In this document: positions 9,501-10,829 of the stretch, piece after piece
Layout: every line of letters starts with the position of its first letter
How positions within the stretch are numbered: the stretch's first letter is position 1
NCBI GenBank assembly: GCA_018813085.1
Contig: JAHJCI010000173.1
Location: 1 to 10,829, forward strand
DNA length: 10,829 bases
Direction: 5' to 3'
Origin: Candidatus Omnitrophota bacterium
GTDB lineage: Bacteria > Omnitrophota > Gorgyraeia > Gygaellales > JAHJCI01
The notes under the pieces: model-generated
Databases searched by the model: none
What the model was told of the DNA's origin: nothing
The model's input: only the letters and a program-made list of their open reading frames with translations
Program-made: the position numbers and the translations under genes

Positions 9501-10829
9501 TATCTCTATTTCTCTTGGGGTTATGTACGCTTTTGTCTTGTGTTCTAATTGAGCTGTACTCAATGTCGAGCTGATATATTTCTTTTTGATGGCCCTCTTT
9601 ATTGCCCTTGCCCTACGCCTGGGGGAATTGCCGTTTTTAATATCTAATTTAGCGTAAATCCTGTGCCATCCATAACTAATTGTCTGATGGGCAAGCCCGG
9701 TTATCCGGCTGATTTCCTTATCGCTTTTTTCCTGGGCTGCTAAATTTAATATTTTTATCTCTGAAGCATTCAATGGGTTTACCTCAGGGTCAATATTATA
9801 AATAGATACGTCAAATTGAGTAAGGTAGCCGCGGCCTAACGCTTCCTTAACAATCTTAATCCTGTTAACATCTCCTTCTAAGTTCAACTTATGGAATAAA
9901 ACGTTTATGGCATCCGCAACCCTGCGCCTTGACATATATAAAGTTTTTGCTATCTCTTCATTGGTTTTCTTCTGAGCAATTAGCCTTATCAATTGCAGTT
10001 CCTGAATGGATAAAATGTTCAGGACGCCTTCCGGCAACAACTCTATTTCTACGAATTTACGCACCAGGCTCTCTCTTGCCTTCAGCCATCTACTTGCGTC
10101 TATAGAAAATTCCTTATAAAGTATTCTTAACCTATCCTCTACCTGCCGTTGCGTAATCCCGGTATCATTCGCAATCTCACTATTGGACTCAGATTTTTCC
10201 AACAGCTTAACTATTTCTATGTCAATCGCATCGGGGATAAATGGAAATCGCTCTTTTATCTCCTGCTTCCATGCACTATTCAGCCTTATACCGTTAATCT
10301 TATGCTCATCAATATAAAGAAGCGCTTTTAGTAGCCGGGGATTATTAATAAAGTACTCTAAAGACTCTTTTTTGATTTGTTTCTCTTGAATACCGGATAA
10401 GTGCTTTAATTCATGAGAAAGAATTTCCCTTGAAAGAGCCCGGACTAAGGCAGGGATTTGTTTTGCATTGAGGCTGGCAGTATTAAGCAGCAGGCGGTTA
10501 AGCTCAAGAGCGCCATTATTGACTCTTGCGGCTTCTTTGAGGTTATAGGAAAAAAGCAGTGGTATATCCAGGATGGGCGGAGCATTAGCAAGGCCAAGAT
10601 ATGCCTTCCTTAGTGCCTGAAGGATAAAATCTTCCTCCTGAGAAGTTAATCTTTCCTTACCTATATATGTAATATTTACGCTGCCTCTTTTAATAGCTGC
10701 CGTACCTTCAATATCAGAAAAGCTGCGGTAATCAGGGACCATTTTGCTTAAGGCGCGTTTACTTATAACAGCCGGGTAAGCCTGAGGCTGCGTGTCAGGC
10801 AATCCGTAATCCGTATTTATTGGCATAAA
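1..10829 (-). CDS. Giant multidomain protein, interior fragment of more than 3,609 residues
   Basis: Every in-frame codon from 10829 down to 3 is a sense codon, and recognisable domains follow one another in this same frame, so this is one uninterrupted gene and not a row of genes. Random sequence would meet a stop about every 21 codons. The order is zincin-like segment, six GerE-type HTH units, membrane hairpin, HEAT-like repeats, second membrane hairpin, degenerate nucleotidyltransferase, winged helix, GlnE-like nucleotidyltransferase, SAM methyltransferase, Cys/His domain, two unassigned alpha/beta regions, MNT-type nucleotidyltransferase, GT4 glycosyltransferase, GH130. The GH130 domain runs off the low-coordinate edge. 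The only possible start I can see near the other edge is ATG at 10824-10826, with just three bases before it, so a ribosome binding site cannot be judged. Linkers rich in Ser, Pro, Asn and Gln separate several modules. No frameshift or internal stop suggests decay. Size and mixture of folds fit the giant ORFs of Omnitrophota (inference). Confidence 0.95.
534..1640 (-). other. Protein domain: GT4-type (GT-B fold) glycosyltransferase (residues 3064-3432)
   Basis: The N-terminal Rossmann half opens with KIAFMGSWNTDGGVSRHTTP and IVEWLNSQGYEVRIFTHY, the standard start of family 4 glycosyltransferases (GGVxRH at 3077-3082 binds the acceptor side, then helix and GxEV strand). The second half opens with KKIILLFGEYDFITPFRAL, a strand-turn as in GT4, and later has the donor-binding region SDIVILDKGEGVIAEGAILS with Glu3343 within an imperfect E-x7-E type motif, then GWGTPILA (the G-x-P-V/I strand). 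Length of about 370 residues is normal, so the domain is complete. Family 4 enzymes are retaining and use NDP-sugars, often GDP-mannose; the GH130 domain directly behind suggests a mannoside. The usual EX7E second Glu is replaced (SSTAYQ), so activity is probable rather than certain. Confidence 0.8.
1650..1670 (-). promoter_or_regulatory. Possible internal ribosome binding site and ATG before the GT4-GH130 pair
   Basis: On the minus strand GAGGAG (1665-1670) stands 12 bases upstream of an in-frame ATG at 1650-1652 (Met3060), exactly at the start of the GT4 domain (Lys3066 begins its first strand). The purine-rich stretch resembles a Shine-Dalgarno site with slightly long spacing. It could allow a separate GT4-GH130 product, or be the fossil start of a once independent gene fused to the giant ORF, or be an effect of the KEEKKEN linker codons. 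Confidence 0.3.
1791..2255 (-). other. Protein domain: MNT-type nucleotidyltransferase (residues 2859-3013)
   Basis: The sequence YYLTGSLARGDFRIEPEDVD plus LAV has the full signature of minimal nucleotidyltransferases: a strand ending in Gly2878-Ser2879, ARGD, then Asp2891-x-Asp2893. A third acidic ligand is supplied by the later strand VLIDLTSSDI (Asp2984). The family includes antitoxin MntA, kanamycin and lincosamide nucleotidyltransferases and archaeal RNA-modifying enzymes; all transfer a nucleotide to a hydroxyl or protein side chain using two metal ions. All three carboxylates are present, so it should be able to catalyse. The usual HEPN partner is not visible nearby. A polar linker follows (residues 3014-3063, with KPQPLSSDAG). 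Confidence 0.8.
2256..2963 (-). other. Unrecognised region, second alpha/beta part (residues 2623-2858)
   Basis: It begins with a Gly/Pro-rich piece (PGRYAEGMPGFEKGFGPG) that carries the hairpin at 2938-2956. Then follows GYVVVVHPNQVYGDIDRSLI, helices with STEKSRIALSMAFAAGY and a segment DCSSAVLLLGGYFNVCLKDV, ADILAKRGFSRIYTIFAFDH. The last part (strand, GGYFNVC, helix, G-x-x-x-I strand ending in D) has the general look of the isochorismatase-like hydrolase or a Rossmann fold, but key residues are missing. The end (FLYNNSLSIHPNRIDPLGYS) leads into the next nucleotidyltransferase. No function can be named. Confidence 0.35.
2938..2956. repeat. Hairpin-forming inverted repeat, AEGMP site 1
   Basis: GGCATGCC-TTC-GGCATACC forms an 8-bp stem (one G-T) around a 3-base loop. 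It encodes YAEGMP on the minus strand, in a Gly/Pro-rich surface-like piece. It shares GGCATGCCTTC and a following TGCCGG with the site at 7640-7658. Confidence 0.55.
2964..3527 (-). other. Unrecognised alpha/beta region (residues 2435-2622)
   Basis: Alternating strands and helices of Rossmann-like character: SVVIAYGNMESYSSLI, GRALLIVHPSVSRIERL, IAALEHTIKKAELPILIFVD and RLNPGSLVILISTWTTD. The strand-end motifs HPSVSRIERLAYG and FVDKAQRK look like ligand-contacting turns but match no family I know. After an AKVTYSEEIKDRAWDRI helix comes a small beta piece (VDIAGETVNLVNGKLKG). I give no function. Confidence 0.4.
3663..4055 (-). other. Protein domain: Cys/His domain faintly resembling CheD/NTAN1 deamidases (residues 2259-2389)
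   Basis: The core reads DFTTCTGLVIRGVKEGKIIL, then LAAHLGEDVQATVKKLINRL and MQAVIFGAEELVSD. A Cys (2311) at the start of a strand, a His (2330) 19 residues later at the end of the next strand, and then a helix and a strand ending in a Gly-Ala turn, is the arrangement of the CheD chemoreceptor deamidases and the related N-terminal asparagine amidohydrolases, in which Cys and His are the catalytic pair. The CheD fingerprint itself (GSCVAV, GGxAH) is not kept, so the assignment rests on order and spacing only. It could equally be an unrelated alpha/beta fold. Confidence 0.35.
4056..4631 (-). other. Unassigned helical region (residues 2067-2258)
   Basis: Mostly charged alpha-helical sequence with no motif that I recognise. 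It opens with a proline-containing linker (MPINTQFLTPGDKN; the peptide MPINT also stands at residues 2-6 of the window). A His-containing segment, EAVRIKHGQSKRYKEF followed by QDFAILQFIKSSYEQKG and EAVCHHEILIRTW, is conserved-looking, with CHHE as a possible metal or catalytic site. Residues about 2205-2250 are a likely coiled coil (EYENIREALRGLMRDYEEVL and a very basic tail QRRRAVKNEKN). It may belong structurally to the preceding methyltransferase or be a separate domain. Confidence 0.4.
4632..5177 (-). other. Protein domain: class I SAM-dependent methyltransferase (residues 1885-2066)
   Basis: Motif I is ILDIMCGKESL (Asp1910, Cys1913, Gly1914), followed by VHGIGLVKEALEQNKVLD, FDAVIISFGIPYMRQP and LLRTINRLLKPKGKIIIVCS (Pro1991), the regular strands of a Methyltransf_11-type Rossmann fold. 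The details fit a known cyanobacterial/plant family of small methyltransferases that reads LDLMSSWVSHLP, GHGMN.EEL..N..L, FDAV...VSVQYL..P, RVLKPGG and later W........R..LV..YF...GGF; here the last part is GIWLNLRNYGLGDRLDLAKDYLIKAGGF. Substrate of that family is not known to me. Differences that might matter: Gly-rich loop of motif I is MCGKES rather than GCGTG or MSSWVS, and the usual Gly-Gly after the RVLKP motif is Lys-Gly. It is about the normal length for the fold. Confidence 0.85.
5415..6122 (-). other. Protein domain: GlnE/GlnD-type nucleotidyltransferase with helical domain (residues 1570-1805)
   Basis: The active-site signature is complete: strand VLIATG, Gly1600-Ser1601, then SFGSREMHLGSDVDINLVY with Asp1612 and Asp1614 as metal ligands. 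The GSxGxRE...SDxD spacing is that of glutamine synthetase adenylyltransferase (GlnE), PII uridylyltransferase (GlnD) and DUF294 proteins. Further on, the stretch IEKWIRVVELDSLAIRKEML followed by TARYLYADKSVFDKF matches the helix that in this family carries a conserved Arg and the AR-x-x-GD motif. Then KLMQEKGYIKPHIVRVLLNT and YKTYLKLCNEL matches the helical bundle that follows in GlnE (L..L...G.I......L..AY.fLR..E). Such enzymes transfer AMP or UMP onto a protein side chain. Target here unknown; glutamine synthetase or PII regulation is not implied, as nothing nearby relates to nitrogen. A Ser-rich linker (DSSGRSGSSES) follows. Confidence 0.75.
6330..6605 (-). other. Protein domain: winged-helix-like region (residues 1409-1500)
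   Basis: The segment runs ILNLLKQNTLTIEELL, a helix with VKKWVTEAVKSALAEGLIYQ, then a short hairpin EKEKLVLSKSGTAFLDSVLE. The order helix, helix-turn, AL-x-EGLI, beta hairpin with LxxSGxxxL is the usual look of a winged-helix (MarR/PadR-like) domain. The first two helices are separated by a longer insert than normal (ELHTYRDLIELFEQ). It sits between the degenerate and the better nucleotidyltransferase domain and may help to bind nucleic acid or protein; no partner is visible. After it, residues 1501-1569 form a polar linker (AGTEENTKESNN). Confidence 0.45.
6705..7157 (-). other. Protein domain: degenerate nucleotidyltransferase-like region (residues 1225-1375)
   Basis: Three elements in order recall the polymerase-beta nucleotidyltransferase fold: a strand and Gly-rich turn (FVYELYGLGYPF, Gly at 1240 and 1242), an IPDIDLMLIH strand with acidic residues at 1279 and 1281, and a later strand LHVDLNPVP with Asp1357 in the position of the third metal ligand. 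The classic Gly-Ser after the first strand is missing and the distance from the Gly turn to the DxD is about 37 residues, longer than normal, so it is either a diverged or inactive copy, or a look-alike. The presence of two better nucleotidyltransferase domains in the same chain (GS at 1600 and at 2878) makes a diverged third copy believable. Confidence 0.4.
7308..7439 (-). other. Membrane hairpin 2 (residues 1131-1174)
   Basis: Two closely packed hydrophobic segments, EIIVVLALLGLGLTGLLYL and ELLYFGFAGALSFGLVIY, are joined by a very short turn. Lys residues precede it (SHKK) and acidic, charged sequence follows (NGDSSDKEAW). The segments align with hairpin 1 over LLGLGxxGL, LPxxxxxELL and AGALSF, showing that the hairpin was duplicated inside the gene. 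The turn (LPWLVGSE) is encoded by the exact 24-bp repeat that also occurs in hairpin 1, but in another frame. Two passes bring the chain back to the side on which it started. Confidence 0.7.
7367..7390 (-). repeat. 24-bp repeat, copy in hairpin 2
   Basis: Exact match to 8668-8691, 1,301 bp apart in direct orientation. Read here as the hairpin turn YLPWLVGS. After the repeat the plus strand continues with GTAAGCCGGTTAAGCCGAGA, which resembles, with changes, the sequence after the weaker copy at 8716-8739. Confidence 0.85.
7640..7658. repeat. Hairpin-forming inverted repeat, AEGMP site 2
   Basis: CCGGCA-TGCCTTC-TGCCGG has perfect 6-bp arms. On the minus strand it encodes KPAEGMPA. Compared with site 1, the same 11-base core GGCATGCCTTC is joined directly to TGCCGG, as if the 8 bases GGCATACC were missing. 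It sits just after the HEAT-like repeats. Confidence 0.55.
7671..8429 (-). other. Protein domain: HEAT-like helical repeats (residues 801-1053)
   Basis: Roughly six to seven helix pairs of about 30-40 residues follow one another, with the typical HEAT pattern of a D-P-x-(V/I)-R-x-x-A turn: LINHNDPFIRSTAISNL, GDINPHVRRDLAVAI, VEDNASSVRQRAMLVSAKL, a unit with DREFAARSAQYIKDERLIGPL, KVKQHMALALGF and SEREHAVIALSMVATPRAI. HEAT repeats form curved solenoids that bind proteins and hold complexes together. The stretch lies between the two membrane hairpins, so on an even-pass topology it is on the same side as the HTH array and the enzymes. Which partner it binds cannot be read from the sequence. Residues 1054-1130, between these repeats and hairpin 2, show no recognisable fold and end in a basic stretch (NKKALSHKK). 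Confidence 0.75.
8628..8739 (-). repeat. Degenerate tandem copies of the same repeat around copy 1
   Basis: Besides the exact copy at 8668-8691, a copy at 8628-8643 matches it in 15 of 16 bases (TTCCCCGCCAGCCACG) and a weaker one at 8716-8739 in 16 of 24. These three are in the same frame and give the peptides LSSLPAAE, LPSVAGGE and AGVAGGE. The block is the part by which hairpin 1 is longer than hairpin 2. Confidence 0.6.
8668..8691 (-). repeat. 24-bp repeat, copy in hairpin 1
   Basis: Plus-strand text begins TCCCCACCAGCCACGGAAGG and ends TAGA; it is identical over 24 bases to 7367-7390. Here it is read as part of LPSVAGGE. The frame differs from that of the other copy by one base, so the identity is a DNA relation and not a protein one. 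Confidence 0.85.
8901..10223 (-). other. Protein domain array: six tandem LuxR/GerE-type HTH units (residues 203-643)
   Basis: Six units resemble the GerE DNA-binding domain of LuxR-type regulators and sigma region 4: a start of the type LTxxExxxL, then G/K-x-T/S-xxEIA, a turn, the recognition helix, and a closing I-xx-KL-x-(I/V). Unit 1 is 203-244 (10098-10223), unit 2 is 273-336 (9822-10013), unit 3 is 353-419 (9573-9773), unit 4 is 435-500 (9330-9527), unit 5 is 514-580 (9090-9290) and unit 6 is 589-643 (8901-9065). Unit 4 is the clearest (ITPREIEILKLL, EEIARCLGITQNEV, IYNKLDVP). Unit 1 lacks the usual first motif and unit 6 has lost the EIA-turn (SDVSKSNKSEQLI) but keeps IKLGVTNLKDAL. Starts are spaced 70, 80, 82, 79 and 75 residues, with only short linkers. 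The units are diverged from each other, so the array is old. Known LuxR regulators carry one such domain; function as DNA-binding array or as protein scaffold is open. Confidence 0.85.
10350..10631 (-). other. Protein domain: HExxH zincin-like segment (residues 67-160)
   Basis: Residues 139-143 read HELKH, preceded by a hydrophobic-amphipathic helix (SREILS) and followed by LSG, the pattern of the zinc-binding helix in gluzincin metalloproteases, where the Glu acts as catalytic base. About 25 residues earlier the segment GALELNRLLLN resembles the edge strand that precedes the active-site helix in such folds. A third ligand is not certain; Glu154 or Glu157 in KKESLEYF are candidates. The region is short for a whole protease (roughly 95 residues), so it may be a minimal or degenerate zincin. 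If active it could process this very large chain, but that is inference; HExxH also occurs by chance about once per several thousand residues. Confidence 0.45.

Noticed and set aside
8851..10331. Plus-strand ORFs of 109 and 60 codons
   Set aside because: They are antisense to the HTH array, whose six units are well defined on the minus strand.
10824..10826. ATG as the true start of the gene
   Set aside because: Possible, but only three bases precede it, no ribosome binding site can be seen, and the first 20 residues look like a Pro/Gln-rich linker. Left undecided.
1..10829. Row of separate genes in one operon
   Set aside because: There is no stop codon in frame at any domain border, so separate termination is impossible with standard code; only internal starts could give shorter products.

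Overview
The whole window lies inside one open reading frame on the minus strand. Reading codon by codon from 10829 down to 3 gives 3,609 consecutive sense codons in a single frame, with no TAA, TAG or TGA, and two bases left over. Neither a stop nor a certain start is visible, so this is an internal slice (or, if Met at 10824-10826 is the true start, the first part) of a protein of more than 3,609 residues. No RNA gene, CRISPR array, insertion sequence, terminator or intergenic space is present, and the plus-strand frames are shadows. Residue n of the translation ends at base 10830-3n; residue numbers below use this scale.

Layout from N to C terminus (right to left): a short HExxH, zincin-like segment (67-160); a tandem array of six LuxR/GerE-type helix-turn-helix units with ~80-residue spacing (203-643); a membrane hairpin (680-751); a HEAT-like helical repeat stretch (801-1053); a second, homologous membrane hairpin (1131-1174); a weak nucleotidyltransferase-like region (1225-1375); a winged-helix-like region (1409-1500); a GlnE/GlnD-type nucleotidyltransferase with its helical domain (1570-1805); a class I SAM methyltransferase (1885-2066); a helical region without assignment (2067-2258); a Cys/His domain faintly like CheD/NTAN1 deamidases (2259-2389); two alpha/beta regions that I do not recognise (2435-2858); a small MNT-type nucleotidyltransferase (2859-3013); a GT4-type glycosyltransferase (3064-3432); and the first half of a GH130 beta-mannoside phosphorylase-type propeller (3440 to beyond base 1).

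Organism: moderately AT-rich bacterial DNA, standard code. Giant ORFs of this kind, mixing glycan enzymes with many unrelated folds, are known above all from Omnitrophota (formerly OP3) and a few other host-associated or predatory lineages, so Omnitrophota is my best guess; this is inference from architecture, not from a marker gene.

How it may work: two membrane hairpins, each of two passes, would leave all large domains on the same, presumably cytoplasmic, face. The chain then looks like a membrane-tethered assembly line: several nucleotidyl-, methyl- and glycosyl-transfer domains and a phosphorylase that can make or break mannosides, preceded by a large array of DNA- or protein-binding HTH units. 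A surface-glycan or modification role is plausible but unproven. At DNA level the gene also carries short repeats, one of them an exact 24-bp copy read in two different frames, which hints that small repeat elements have invaded this coding sequence.
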